From: Dehalococcoidia bacterium
Lineage (GTDB): Bacteria; Chloroflexota; Dehalococcoidia; SM23-28-2; HRBIN24
Direction of reading: 5' to 3'
NCBI GenBank assembly: GCA_032249735.1
Contig: JAVVHA010000013.1
Coordinates: 1-64,000 of the forward strand
DNA: 64,000 nt
Part shown: positions 40,311-49,175 of the stretch, in pieces
Position numbering within the stretch: the first letter of the stretch is position 1
Layout: the number at the start of each line of letters is the position of its first letter
Notes under the pieces: generated by a model
Databases searched by the model: none
What the model saw: the letters and a program-made list of their open reading frames with translations, nothing else
Told to the model about the DNA's origin: nothing
Program-made: the position numbers and the translations under genes

Positions 40311-43118
40311 CTATGGCCCCGGCCATTCCTCCTCCACGGGGCGGGGTCTGCCGATATGGTATCCCTGGGCGTAGTCCACCCCCAGGAGGCGCAGGGCTTC
40401 CAGGGTCTCTTGGTCCTCCACTTGCTCGGCCACCACCGGCAGGCCCAGGGCCTTGACCGCCTGGACCATGCTTGCCACCACCACCCGCTGGGCCTCTAGG
40501 GAGCCCAACCCTCGCACCAGGGAGCCGTCCAGCTTCACCATGTCCAGGGGGAGGTGGAGCAGGCGATGGCAGGTGGAGTAACCGACGCCGAAGTCGTCCA
40601 TGGCCAGGCGACAGCCCAGGGCCTTGAGCTGGAGCATGCGGCGCCTCTCCTGCTCCAAGTCCCCTAGGGGGCTTGTCTCGGTAAGCTCCAGCACCAGCCT
40701 CCCCTCCCAGGAGGGAAGCCCCTGCATCTCCGCTCTGATGGCGTCCAGTAGCCGCTCCGATAGCAGGGACTGGGCCGATAGGTTGATGTGGAGGTCGATG
40801 TGCACGGCCATATGGGGCGCCTGGGAGCGGAGGCGGCGGAGGAGACGGGCTGCCTCGCCTATGACCCAACGGTCCACCTCCCATATGAGCCCCTCCCTCT
40901 CCGCCTCCCGGATGAAGGGCTCCGGGGGAAACGCCTGGTCCCCCTCCACGATGCGCAGCAGCAGCTCATAGCGCTCGATGCGTCCACTCGGCAGGTGGAG
41001 GATGGGCTGGCAATAGAGGCGCAGGAGGCCCCTATCCAGGACATGGCGAACCCAGTGGGCGCCGATGGGGCGCGTGGGCGTCTCCTTGCCCCAGACGCTG
41101 ATGCCCTGGCCATTGCCCCCCTTCTTGGCGTGGTACATGGCCCGGTCGGCCCGCACCAGAACGTCTTGCACCGACAGGCCACCGCCCTCCACCATGGCGA
41201 TGCCGATGCTGGCGGAGATGTGCAGACCCCCCACCTCCGGCACGGTCACACGCTCCAGCTGGGCACGCAGCCGGTGGGCCACCTCCCTGGCCCTCTTTTC
41301 GTCGGCGTTGATGAGGAGGATGCCGAACTCATCGCCCCCCAGACGACCTACCACGTCGGTGCGCCGCACCGATTGGCGCAGCACACGGGCCGTCTCCTGC
41401 AGCACCAGGTCGCCCACTGTGTGGCCGTAGGTGTCGTTGATGTCCTTAAAGTTGTCCATGTCCAGCCAGAGGAAGGCGTCCCGGCCACCGTAGCGGGCCA
41501 CGCGGTCTATCTCCCTTTCCAGCTCCTCTAGGAGGCGGCGGCGGTTGAAGAGGCCTGTGAGAGGATCGTGGTCGGCCATATACGTCAGCCGCTCTTCCCA
41601 GTGCTTCCTCTCTCTCATGTCTCGCGCTATGGATACAGCGATGCCCTCCATCTCGCCGCCGTGGAGGAGGGTGCTGTGGATCTCCACAGGGAGGCGACGC
41701 CCGTCCCTGGTCACCAGCTCCACCTCGTAGCGGGTGACCTGCGCCTCCCCTCGCTCTTTGCGGCGTCGCATCTCCTGAGCCAAGGCGTCGTGCTCCGGAG
41801 CGATGATGCTAGCGATGGACATGCCCACCAGCTCCTGGCGCGAATAGCCCGTCATGCGCTCAAAGGCCTCATTGGCCCAGATGATGCGCCTTTCCTTGTT
41901 CACCAGGTATACGCCGTCCGTCAAGGAGTTGAGGAGGCTTTCCAGGAACTGTTGTTGCTCACGGAGGCGTTGTTCCTGCTGGCGCCTCTCCCGCAGGTCG
42001 AGGAAGCTGGCCACAAGGGCCGTGGGCCGGCTGCCGTGGCGCACGGGGCGTATAGTCACCTCCGCGGGTATGAGGGCGCCCTCCATCGTCTGCAGCTCCA
42101 CCTCGGCGCAGACCATCTCCTCTCCTTCGCCCAGGCAGCGAAAGACGGCCTCCCGCAGGTGGCCCCCTTGGCCGGGGGCCAGGAGGGACTCTATGGCCTC
42201 CCCCTCCAGCTGCTGGCGTTGGCGTCCCGTGAGGGACTCCATGGCCCTATTGGCCCACGTGACCGTCAGCCCTAGGTCCAGGACGACGATCCCCTCCCGC
42301 AGCGTCTGCAGGATGGTCTCCCTCTCCTCCTTGTCAGCGGCTAAGGCCTTCTCCAGCTCCTTATGGGCGGTGATGTCCCGCAGCAGGACGAGGCCGCGGA
42401 GGTCGCCCTCAGGGGTTAAAAAGCGGCCCCCCACGCCATCCAGCCAGATCCACTGCCCGCGGAGGTGCCACCACCTGAAGGATACCCTGCCCCACCGGCC
42501 CTCCATGGCCGCCAACACCCTCGGCAGGTCCTCAGGATGGAGTAATCTGGTAACAGGCTGACCCAATAAGAGCTGGCGGGGGGCACCCAGCGGACCGAAG
42601 AAGGCCTCGCTGAGCCAGACGACACGCCCCTTACCGTCCAGCTCGCACACCAGGTGGTGAGGGTTCTGGAGGATGACGTCCAGTCGCGCCCTGGCCCCCT
42701 GGAGCTGCCTTGCCATGCTCAGCATAAGGGCGGCCAGAGCCATAGTTTCCTGATGGGCCCTGCGGAAGGGTAGGCGGCGATAGGCCAACACCAGACCCCA
42801 AGGCCCCTCCTCGGCCCACACGGGGGCCGCTAGCCCCACCTTGGCCCCCAGATCCGCCGTCCACTGGGGAGGGGAGGTGGCTGCTGGATGGCGGAGGCCC
42901 GTCAGGGTGGCCAGAGAAGGGTCCTCAGGGCAGTGGTGGGGATAGGGGAGGCCGTAGCCCGCAAGCCGACGCCAGGCCCCCTGCCGCCTCTCCAGCACCT
43001 CCACCCAGGGGGCGTGGAGGTGGCGGGCCAGCCAGCTGCACAGGTGCAGGGCCACCTCGAGGAAGGAGGCATGCGTCGCCTCCTGGAGAAAGCGCCGCAC
43101 CGTCTTGGCCCCTACCAT
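40311..43118 (-). CDS. PAS/GAF-GGDEF-EAL cyclic-di-GMP signalling protein
   Basis: 935 residues, no membrane segment. A GAF-like N-terminal region (about 1-140) precedes three PAS domains (to about 515; e.g. 'LVCELDGKGRVVWLSEAFF', 'GIVVLDLGLTVTWANRAMESLTGR', 'GVYLVNKERRIIWANEAFERMTGYSRQEL'). The GGDEF domain has an intact 'RLGGDEFGILL' and an I-site 'RRTD' five residues before it, so it should make c-di-GMP and be product-inhibited. The EAL domain has 'YELLLRI' (an E-x-L-x-R motif), 'MDDFGVGYST' and 'VVAEQVED', so hydrolysis is also possible. It probably senses a cytoplasmic signal. No adjacent partner is visible; it is transcribed divergently from rpsF. Confidence 0.95.
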   Translation of the reverse strand: MVGAKTVRRFLQEATHASFLEVALHLCSWLARHLHAPWVEVLERRQGAWRRLAGYGLPYPHHCPEDPSLATLTGLRHPAATSPPQWTADLGAKVGLAAPVWAEEGPWGLVLAYRRLPFRRAHQETMALAALMLSMARQLQGARARLDVILQNPHHLVCELDGKGRVVWLSEAFFGPLGAPRQLLLGQPVTRLLHPEDLPRVLAAMEGRWGRVSFRWWHLRGQWIWLDGVGGRFLTPEGDLRGLVLLRDITAHKELEKALAADKEERETILQTLREGIVVLDLGLTVTWANRAMESLTGRQRQQLEGEAIESLLAPGQGGHLREAVFRCLGEGEEMVCAEVELQTMEGALIPAEVTIRPVRHGSRPTALVASFLDLRERRQQEQRLREQQQFLESLLNSLTDGVYLVNKERRIIWANEAFERMTGYSRQELVGMSIASIIAPEHDALAQEMRRRKERGEAQVTRYEVELVTRDGRRLPVEIHSTLLHGGEMEGIAVSIARDMRERKHWEERLTYMADHDPLTGLFNRRRLLEELEREIDRVARYGGRDAFLWLDMDNFKDINDTYGHTVGDLVLQETARVLRQSVRRTDVVGRLGGDEFGILLINADEKRAREVAHRLRAQLERVTVPEVGGLHISASIGIAMVEGGGLSVQDVLVRADRAMYHAKKGGNGQGISVWGKETPTRPIGAHWVRHVLDRGLLRLYCQPILHLPSGRIERYELLLRIVEGDQAFPPEPFIREAEREGLIWEVDRWVIGEAARLLRRLRSQAPHMAVHIDLHINLSAQSLLSERLLDAIRAEMQGLPSWEGRLVLELTETSPLGDLEQERRRMLQLKALGCRLAMDDFGVGYSTCHRLLHLPLDMVKLDGSLVRGLGSLEAQRVVVASMVQAVKALGLPVVAEQVEDQETLEALRLLGVDYAQGYHIGRPRPVEEEWPGP

Positions 43119-43173
43119 CTCCCCGATTATTGGGACGGCTCATAAGGGGGTTTCGTTAACAGGAGTGCCCTTG

Positions 43174-43202
43174 TTGTGGCCAACACTGGCCAGTGCTATA
43201 AT
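43174..43202 (+). promoter_or_regulatory. Promoter of the rpsF-ssb-rpsR gene run
   Basis: TTGTGG (43174-43179) and a perfect TATAAT (43197-43202) are 17 bases apart. The predicted start, near 43209, leaves a leader of about 23 bases with AGGGGAG as SD for rpsF. Confidence 0.6.
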
Positions 43203-43231
43203 CGCCACCGATAAGAGGGGAGATAGCCCAT

Positions 43232-43555
43232 ATGAGCGCGCTTTCCATCGAGGGCCAGATGCGCACTTACGAGCTGGTGATGGTCATGCCCCCCACTCTG
43301 GACGACCAGCAGGTGGCGGCGGTGGTGGACCAGGTGCGCAACTTCGTCCTGGAAAGGCAGGGAGAGGTGATAAAGGTGGACCACTGGGGCCGGCGTCGCC
43401 TCGCCTATCCTATAGACCGTCACCGCGAGGGCATATACGTACTGGCCCAGTTTCGTCTATCCCCTACTTACGTCAGCCAGCTCGAGAGGCGCCTGGACAT
43501 CTCTGAGGAGGTCATGCGCCACCTGCTAGTGCGGATGCTCGAGGACGAGGAATGA
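43232..43555 (+). CDS. rpsF: Ribosomal protein bS6
   Basis: 30S subunit protein that binds with bS18 to the 16S rRNA platform. 107 residues: 'MRTYELVMVMPPTLDDQQVAAVVDQVRNFVLERQGEVIKVDHWGRRRLAYPIDRHREGIYVLAQFRLSP' is a normal S6. The ATG at 43232 (SD AGGGGAG nine bases upstream) adds nine residues (MSALSIEGQ) before the usual Met; an ATG at 43259 with GAGGG upstream is the alternative. First gene of an 11-gene co-directional run. Confidence 0.97.
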   Translation: MSALSIEGQMRTYELVMVMPPTLDDQQVAAVVDQVRNFVLERQGEVIKVDHWGRRRLAYPIDRHREGIYVLAQFRLSPTYVSQLERRLDISEEVMRHLLVRMLEDEE

Positions 43556-43573
43556 GGGGGGAGATGGGTAATA

Positions 43574-43975
43574 GTGGCGGGGCTTAACAAGATCATGATC
43601 ATCGGCAACGTGGGCACCGACCCCGAGATGCGCTATACGGCCACCGGCAACGCCATGACCACCTTCCGGGTGGCCACCACTCACACCTATACCACTCCTG
43701 AGGGCGAGCGCCGGGACGAGACGGAGTGGTTCTCAGTCATCACCTGGGGGCGCCAGGCGGAACAGTGCAACCTTTATCTGCAAAAGGGGCGGCGGGTCTA
43801 TGTGGAGGGTAGACTGCGCAGCCGCTCCTGGGACGGGGCCGACGGCCAGCGCCGCTTCCGCCTGGAGATCCTGGCCGACCGTGTCCTCTTCCTGGACCGC
43901 CCCACTGCCGTGCCCTTAGAGGCCCAGGAGGCGGAAGCCCCCCTGGAGCCTGACCTGCCCTTCGAGGAGGAGTGA
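43574..43975 (+). CDS. ssb: Single-stranded DNA-binding protein
   Basis: 133 residues: OB-fold 'LNKIMIIGNVGTDPEMRYTATGNAMTTFRVATT', 'DETEWFSVITWGRQAEQCNLYLQKGRRVYVEGRLRSRSW'. The C-terminal tail is short and acidic, but it ends 'DLPFEEE', so the usual terminal Asp/Glu-x-Pro-Phe protein-interaction tip is followed by three extra Glu. The tip's free Phe carboxylate, used to bind partner proteins, would be lost. Start GTG 43574. It lies between rpsF and rpsR as in most bacteria. Confidence 0.97.
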   Translation: MAGLNKIMIIGNVGTDPEMRYTATGNAMTTFRVATTHTYTTPEGERRDETEWFSVITWGRQAEQCNLYLQKGRRVYVEGRLRSRSWDGADGQRRFRLEILADRVLFLDRPTAVPLEAQEAEAPLEPDLPFEEE

Positions 43976-43977
43976 GC

Positions 43978-44301
43978 ATGACGGAGGAGGAGTTGAGGCT
44001 GGAGGCCCAGGAGGCCTCAGCGGAGGAGGCGCGCCGGAAAAGGCGCTTCGCCAAAGGCCGCAAGGTCTGCCCTCTATGCGCCGAGCAGGTGAAAGTTATC
44101 GATTACAAGAACGTCTCCTTCCTCCGCCGCTTCATGACTGACCGTGGGCGCATCGAGTCGCGGCGCAGGCTCAACACCTGCGCTAAGCATCAGCGGGCCC
44201 TGGCGCGGGCTATCAAGAGGGCCCGGCACCTGGCCCTGCTGCCCTTCACCCATGAGCACATCCGGGAGATGGGGTGGCCAGGCCCCACCCCCGTGGGGTA
44301 A
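43978..44301 (+). CDS. rpsR: Ribosomal protein bS18
   Basis: 30S subunit protein. From the ATG at 43978 it has 107 residues (a GTG at 43972 overlaps the ssb stop). The core is 'KVCPLCAEQVKVIDYKNVSFLRRFMTDRGRIESRRRLNTCAKHQRALARAIKRARHLALLPF'. Four conserved Cys/His positions (CPLC...CAKH) make this the zinc-binding C+ form. An acidic N-terminal extension of ~25 residues is present. rplI, often found next to it, is absent here. Confidence 0.97.
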   Translation: MTEEELRLEAQEASAEEARRKRRFAKGRKVCPLCAEQVKVIDYKNVSFLRRFMTDRGRIESRRRLNTCAKHQRALARAIKRARHLALLPFTHEHIREMGWPGPTPVG

Positions 44302-44345
44302 GCTTCGCCACCGCCGCATCGGCTGTCGTGCCTAGGAGAAGAAGG

Positions 44346-45359
44346 TTGTCACGCGTGCCCACCCCGCCCCAGGGGATGGGCAGGACGCGACGGGAAGCCC
44401 AGAGCCTCCGTCTCCTGGCTGGCCTGGCCCTCTTAGGGGCCATGGTAGCTGCCAGCGTATCCCTGGTGGCCCTGGGCGTTACGCGCAACTACTTGCAGGA
44501 GCGGGGACGTCCCCATAGCCTGGCCCTGCAGGTGGAGGAGGTGTCCTATCCGCTGCGCTACGTGGCCAATCGCCTCCGCCTCTATGTAGAGCAGGTGGGC
44601 GGGGTGGGCAGCACCCTGGCCAAGCCCCAATCAGCCCTCGCCGCCGTCATAGACACCATCGTCGAGGAGGAGGTGCTACGTCGGTTCGCGCAGGAGCTGG
44701 GGGTGGAGGCGAGCGCGCAGGAGGTGGAGGAGGCCATCCGTGCCCGCCTGGGGCTCACAGAGCCCGTGGCCGAGGGCGAGCAGGACCCCTTCCCGAGCAT
44801 CTACCAGCGGGAGCTGGCCCGCACTGGCCTCACCGATTCCCAATATCGGGCCATGGTGGAAGCCCAGCTCCTCCGCAACAAGGCCCAAGGCCACTTCTAT
44901 GACCAGGCTCCCTCCACTGCTGAAAGCGTTCGCTTCCGCCGCATCGTCCTGAGGGGTCCAGCCGACCCCGTGCTGGCCCGCCTGCAGGCTGGAGAGGACT
45001 TCGCCCAACTGGCCAAGCAGCTCTCCCTAGACCAGCTCACCCGCGCCGAGGGCGGCGAAGTGGGCTGGATACCCCGTGGCGTCCTGGACCCCGCCCTGGA
45101 GGAGGTCCTCTTCGCCCTACAGGTAGGGGAGATAGGAAGTTACGTCGACTCCCAGACGGGCTTCACTTACATCCTGCAGGTGGAGGAGAGGGACCCCTCC
45201 CATCCCTTGGGGCCTCCGGAGCGCCAGTCCCTGGCAGGAAAGGCCCTGCGGAGTTGGCTGGACGAGAAGCGCTCTGCCCTCAACATCGTCAACAAGGTGG
45301 ACCCCGTCCTGGGCGACCCGAAGAAGGTAGGGTGGATCCTCAAGGAGGTCTACGGCTGA
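44346..45359 (+). CDS. Membrane-anchored PpiC-type peptidyl-prolyl isomerase (SurA/PrsA-like)
   Basis: About 337 residues. A single N-terminal membrane helix ('LRLLAGLALLGAMVAASVSLVALGV') anchors an extracytoplasmic protein. A SurA-like N-terminal helical region with 'VIDTIVEEEVLRRFAQELGVEASAQEVEEAIRARLG' leads to one parvulin rotamase domain: 'RFRRIVLRG...ARLQAGEDFAQLAKQLSLDQLTRAEGGEVGWIPRGVLDPALEEVLFALQVGEIGSYVDSQTGFTYILQV'. It should fold exported proteins. A TTG at 44346 is supported by AGGAG seven bases upstream; ATG 44376 is an alternative. It overlaps nothing and is followed by hom one base after its stop. Confidence 0.88.
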   Translation: MSRVPTPPQGMGRTRREAQSLRLLAGLALLGAMVAASVSLVALGVTRNYLQERGRPHSLALQVEEVSYPLRYVANRLRLYVEQVGGVGSTLAKPQSALAAVIDTIVEEEVLRRFAQELGVEASAQEVEEAIRARLGLTEPVAEGEQDPFPSIYQRELARTGLTDSQYRAMVEAQLLRNKAQGHFYDQAPSTAESVRFRRIVLRGPADPVLARLQAGEDFAQLAKQLSLDQLTRAEGGEVGWIPRGVLDPALEEVLFALQVGEIGSYVDSQTGFTYILQVEERDPSHPLGPPERQSLAGKALRSWLDEKRSALNIVNKVDPVLGDPKKVGWILKEVYG

Positions 45360-45360
45360 C

Positions 45361-46653
45361 ATGGGGGAGCCCATAAACGTGGCCCTCCTGGGCCTGGGGG
45401 TGGTGGGCAGCGGGGTGGCCCGCGCCCTCCTGGCCAAGGGCGAGGCGTATGCCCGCAGGCTGGGGCGCCCCCTGCGCCTGTACAGGGTCCTGGTGCGGGA
45501 CCCTCGCCGGCCGCGGGCTGTGGACCTGGCCCCTTCCCTCCTCACCACCGAGGCCTCCCACATCCTGGAAGACCCCCAGGTGCACATCGTGGTGGAGGTG
45601 ATGGGCGGGGAGGAGCCGGCCCACACCTACATCCGCAAGGCCTTGGCCCGTGGCCGCTACGTGGTCACCGCCAACAAGGAGGTGATGGCCAAGCACGGCC
45701 CCGCCCTCATATCCTTGGCCCACCAGCAGGGGGTGGACATCCTCTTCGAGGCCAGCGTGGGGGGAGGCATCCCCATCATAAACCCCTTGCGACGCGACCT
45801 GGCCGCCAACCAGATCAGGGCCCTGCGGGCCATCATCAACGGCACCACCAACTACATCCTCACCCGCATGGCCAGGGAAGGCCTGGCCTTCCAGGACGCC
45901 CTGGCCCAGGCCCAGGAGCTGGGCTACGCCGAGCCCGACCCCACTAACGACGTCGCCGGCCACGACGCCGCCTTCAAGCTCTCCATCCTGGCTAGCCTGG
46001 CCTTTAACACCCACGTCCCTCCCGAGGCCGTCTACAGGGAGGGCATCACCGCCCTCACCCCGCGTGACTTCAGATATGCCCAGGAGCTAGGCTATGCCAT
46101 CAAGCTGTTGGCCATCGCTCGCCATCATGGGGACGATGGGCTGGAGGCCCGCGTCCACCCCGTCCTTATTCCTCTGGAGGCCCCCTTGGCCAAGGTGGAG
46201 GGGGTCCTAAACGCCATAGAGGTAGAGGGCGACCTAGTGGGGAGGGTGACCTTCCAGGGCCCCGGGGCCGGAGCGTTGGCCACCGCCAGCGCCGTCCTGG
46301 CCGACGTCCTGGACGCCGCCCAGGCCCTCATCCACGGCCGCCCCCCTTCCCCCTGGCCGCCACCTTCTCCTGTGCCGCTGCGGCCCATGGAGCAGCTGAC
46401 CCGCCGCTACTACATCCGCATGGAGGTGGCCGACCGCCCAGGGGTCCTGGCCCAGATCGCCCGTTGCTTCGGCGAGCATCAGGTGAGCATCGCCTCTGTC
46501 ATACAGAAGGAGACCAACGAGGAGGCCCAGACGGCGGAGATCGTCATCATGACCCATACTGCCCAGGAGGCGGCCGTCCGTGCTACCATCGCCGATGTGG
46601 AGCACCTGCCAGTGGTGGAGCAGGTGGGCACCTTCCTGCGGGTGGAGGACTGA
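45361..46653 (+). CDS. hom: Homoserine dehydrogenase
   Basis: Reduces aspartate semialdehyde to homoserine in the threonine/methionine pathway. 430 residues: Rossmann turn 'VALLGLGVVGSGVARALL', 'VTANKEVMAKHGPALISLAHQQGVDILFEASVGGGIPIINPL' and 'INGTTNYILTRM', with the catalytic Lys/Asp region 'EPDPTNDVAGHDAAFKLSILASLAF'. A C-terminal ACT domain ('MEVADRPGVLAQIARCFGEHQVSIASVIQKE') suggests feedback by threonine. It starts at ATG 45361, one base after the isomerase stop. Confidence 0.97.
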   Translation: MGEPINVALLGLGVVGSGVARALLAKGEAYARRLGRPLRLYRVLVRDPRRPRAVDLAPSLLTTEASHILEDPQVHIVVEVMGGEEPAHTYIRKALARGRYVVTANKEVMAKHGPALISLAHQQGVDILFEASVGGGIPIINPLRRDLAANQIRALRAIINGTTNYILTRMAREGLAFQDALAQAQELGYAEPDPTNDVAGHDAAFKLSILASLAFNTHVPPEAVYREGITALTPRDFRYAQELGYAIKLLAIARHHGDDGLEARVHPVLIPLEAPLAKVEGVLNAIEVEGDLVGRVTFQGPGAGALATASAVLADVLDAAQALIHGRPPSPWPPPSPVPLRPMEQLTRRYYIRMEVADRPGVLAQIARCFGEHQVSIASVIQKETNEEAQTAEIVIMTHTAQEAAVRATIADVEHLPVVEQVGTFLRVED

Positions 46654-46657
46654 GCAT

Positions 46658-47494
46658 ATGGCCGATGAGCAGCTCCCCCTCTCCTCTCGCCATCACCTCG
46701 TTAAGGCCTGGGAGCGCGTAGGCAGCCTGGAGTCGGCCCTGGACCACTTGCAAGATCGCTTGGGCCAAATGGAGCTGACCATGGCCCACCTCCTCAGGTT
46801 GCGGGACGACGTAGCCCAACTCCAGTCTGCCCTCCCCCACCTCCAGGAACAGCACGCTGAGGCCCTCCGTCTGGCTGAAGAGCTGACGCGACAGCGTCGC
46901 GCCGACTTCAGCCAGCTCCACCAGGGCCTGGCTGAGTTGGAGCGCCAGACCCAAGGGCTAGAGGTCAGGATGCGCCATCTGGAGGACCGCCTTCAGTTGC
47001 AAGATGCTCACCTGCAGGAGGCCCGCGAGAGCGTATCCCACCTGGGGGAGGAGGTGGCCCACCTCAGGGACCAGATGGAGGACCTCAGGCGCCACCTGCA
47101 ACAGCAGGCCCGCATAGCCGGTGGGTTGGCCGAGCAAGTGCACAAGGTGGCCTCCTCCCTAGAGGCCCTGGAGGGACTACGCGAAGCGACGCGTAAGGCC
47201 GTATCCCAACACGACCAGCTGGCCCAGCGAATGGCCTCCCTAGAGGGCTCCATAGGCCAGGTGACGCTGGATATGCAAGAGCTGGCCCGCCACCTGACGG
47301 TCGCCATGGAACGGGCCCAGGAGGCCCTGAACCGTCTTGCCATCTTCCAAAGGGAAGTGGATGAGATAGCCCGCCAGCTGCAGCAACGCATGGAGGGCCT
47401 CTTGCAGCTTTTGCATCGCCAGAAGCGGCGCCAGATGGACATAGTGGCCCAGGAGGTCAAGGAGCTGAGCGGTGACTTGGACAAGACCCCTTGA
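46658..47494 (+). CDS. Long coiled-coil protein of unknown function
   Basis: 278 residues that are almost continuous heptad coiled coil, from 'ALDHLQDRLGQMELTMAHLLRLRDDVAQLQSALPHLQEQ' to 'IARQLQQRMEGLLQLLHRQKRRQMDIVAQEVKEL'. No signal peptide or membrane helix and no enzymatic motif. It sits between hom and thrC, starting four bases after hom and overlapping the beginning of the thrC ORF. It could be a structural or partition-like protein (e.g. apolipoprotein/MukB-like coiled coil), unrelated to threonine synthesis. ATG 46658; the SD GGAGG is 11 bases upstream. Confidence 0.8.
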   Translation: MADEQLPLSSRHHLVKAWERVGSLESALDHLQDRLGQMELTMAHLLRLRDDVAQLQSALPHLQEQHAEALRLAEELTRQRRADFSQLHQGLAELERQTQGLEVRMRHLEDRLQLQDAHLQEARESVSHLGEEVAHLRDQMEDLRRHLQQQARIAGGLAEQVHKVASSLEALEGLREATRKAVSQHDQLAQRMASLEGSIGQVTLDMQELARHLTVAMERAQEALNRLAIFQREVDEIARQLQQRMEGLLQLLHRQKRRQMDIVAQEVKELSGDLDKTP

Positions 47495-47501
47495 GAGCCA
47501 T

Positions 47502-48545
47502 GTGGGGGTGCTACAGCGGTACCGGGCCTTCCTCCCGGTCACCGAACGCACCCCCATCATCACCCTAGGGGAGGGGGATACCCCTCTTGTGCCCTCGCGG
47601 CGCATCGGGCCGAGGGTGGGCTGTCCCCAACTCTTCTTCAAGCTGGAGCTATGTAACCCCACTGGCTCCTTTAAGGACCGGGGGATGGTGGTGGCGGTGG
47701 CCAAGGCAGTGGAGGAAGGGAAACAGGCGGTGCTGTGTGCCTCCACCGGCAACACGGCGGCCTCCGCCGCTGCCTATGCTGCCCACTGCGGCCTGGCGGC
47801 CTATGTCCTCATCCCGGCAGGCCTAGTAGCCAGGGGGAAGCTGGCCCAGGCCATCGCCCACGGGGCCACCATCGTAGCCGTGGAGGGCAACTTCGACGAC
47901 GCCCTCAAGTTGGCCCGGGAGCTTTGCCACCGCCACCAGGTGGCCCTAGTGAACTCCATCAACCCCCACCGCCTGGAGGGGCAGAAGACGGCGGCCTTCG
48001 AGATAGTAGACGCCCTGGGGGAGGCGCCGGACATGCTGTTCATCCCCGTGGGGAACGCCGGCAACATAAGCGCCTACTGGCAGGGGTTCGTGGAGTACCA
48101 TCGTGCCGGCCACAGCCGCCGCCTGCCCCGCATGATGGGCTTCCAGGCAGAGGGGGCGGCGCCCATCGTGCGGGGCGAGCCCGTGCCCAACCCCCAGACG
48201 GTGGCCACGGCCATCCGGGTGGGCAACCCCGCCTCCTGGCACCTGGCCATCAAGGCCCGTGACGAGTCGGGCGGTGCCATCGAGGCCGTCAGCGATGATG
48301 AGATCCTGGAGGCCTATCGCCTACTGGCCCAAGAGGAGGGCATCTTCGCCGAACCCTCATCGGCTGCAGCCTTGGCCGGGCTCCTGAAGGTGGCCAGAAG
48401 GCAAGACCTGCGTCACCAGGTAGTGGTATGTGTCATCACCGGCAGCGGCCTCAAGGACCCGGAGGCAGCTGAGACCATCCCCACCCGCGTCTTGGAGGTG
48501 CCGCCACGGGTGGAGGCCCTGGAGGAGGCCCTCCGCCTGCCCTAG
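47502..48545 (+). CDS. thrC: Threonine synthase
   Basis: PLP enzyme converting O-phosphohomoserine to threonine. 347 residues from GTG 47502: 'RYRAFLPVTERTPIITLGEGDTPLVPS', the PLP Lys in 'ELCNPTGSFKDRGMVVAV', 'CASTGNTAASAAAYAAHCGL', 'IPVGNAGNISAYWQGF' and 'EEGIFAEPSSAAALAG', all family motifs. The start is not certain; the ORF is open to a GTG at 47472 within the coiled-coil gene. homoserine kinase (thrB) is not in this window, so the thr pathway is split. Confidence 0.95.
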   Translation: MGVLQRYRAFLPVTERTPIITLGEGDTPLVPSRRIGPRVGCPQLFFKLELCNPTGSFKDRGMVVAVAKAVEEGKQAVLCASTGNTAASAAAYAAHCGLAAYVLIPAGLVARGKLAQAIAHGATIVAVEGNFDDALKLARELCHRHQVALVNSINPHRLEGQKTAAFEIVDALGEAPDMLFIPVGNAGNISAYWQGFVEYHRAGHSRRLPRMMGFQAEGAAPIVRGEPVPNPQTVATAIRVGNPASWHLAIKARDESGGAIEAVSDDEILEAYRLLAQEEGIFAEPSSAAALAGLLKVARRQDLRHQVVVCVITGSGLKDPEAAETIPTRVLEVPPRVEALEEALRLP

Positions 48546-48561
48546 CTCAGGGCATGGGCGA

Positions 48562-48567
48562 TACAAT
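48562..48567 (+). promoter_or_regulatory. -10 box (TACAAT) before folE
   Basis: TACAAT lies 21 bases before the TTG start at 48588, with the SD (AGGAGGG) in between. There is no good -35. It may give folE and the following genes an extra promoter inside the long gene run. Confidence 0.3.
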
Positions 48568-48587
48568 CAGATGTGAGGAGGGATGGA

Positions 48588-49175
48588 TTGACGACACAGC
48601 GCACCGAGGCCGCAGACCTGCAACGCATCCAACAGGCGGTGCGCCAAATCATCGAGGCCATCGGCGAGGACCCCTACAGGCCCGGGCTTGCTGAGACGCC
48701 CCGGCGCGTCGCCGAGCTTTACGCCGAGATGTTCTCCGGCCTTTGGGAGGACCCCACCTCCGTCCTCTCTCCTACCTTTCCCGCCACCCACGAGGAGATG
48801 GTAATATTGCGCGATATCCCCTTCTATTCCCTGTGCGAACACCACTTCCTGCCCTTCTTCGGGCGGGCCCACGTGGGCTATGTGCCCAGGGGTGAGGTGG
48901 TGGGGGCCAGCAAGATAGCCCGCCTGGTGGACATCCTGGCCCGGCGGCCCCAGCTCCAGGAGCGTCTCACCAGCCAGGTGGCCGATGCCCTCATGGATGG
49001 GCTCCGTCCCTACGGCGTGGCGGTGGTGGTGGAGGCGGAGCATCTGTGCATGACCATGCGAGGCATAAAGAAGCCCGGCACCCTCCTGGTGACCTCCGCC
49101 GTCCGGGGCGTGTTCCGCCGGCGCGGCATCACCCGCACCGAGTTCCTCTCCCTGCTGAGGGGTGGGCAGCCATGA
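48588..49175 (+). CDS. folE: GTP cyclohydrolase I
   Basis: Converts GTP to dihydroneopterin triphosphate, the first step of folate/pterin synthesis. 195 residues: 'AVRQIIEAIGEDPYRPGLAETPRRVAELYAEMFSG', the zinc ligands and active site in 'SLCEHHFLPFFGRAHVGYVP' (Cys, His), 'GASKIARLVDILARRPQLQERLTSQVADAL' and 'VEAEHLCMTMRGIKKPG'. The start TTG 48588 is unusual but has AGGAGGG five bases upstream; a GTG at 48573 would overlap the SD and is less likely. folE overlaps the next gene by four bases. Confidence 0.97.
   Translation: MTTQRTEAADLQRIQQAVRQIIEAIGEDPYRPGLAETPRRVAELYAEMFSGLWEDPTSVLSPTFPATHEEMVILRDIPFYSLCEHHFLPFFGRAHVGYVPRGEVVGASKIARLVDILARRPQLQERLTSQVADALMDGLRPYGVAVVVEAEHLCMTMRGIKKPGTLLVTSAVRGVFRRRGITRTEFLSLLRGGQP

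Noticed and set aside
47472-47501. Upstream GTG start of thrC inside the coiled-coil gene
   Set aside because: No SD, and the residues before 'VLQRYRAFLP' are unlike threonine synthases; the shorter GTG start is kept, with some doubt.
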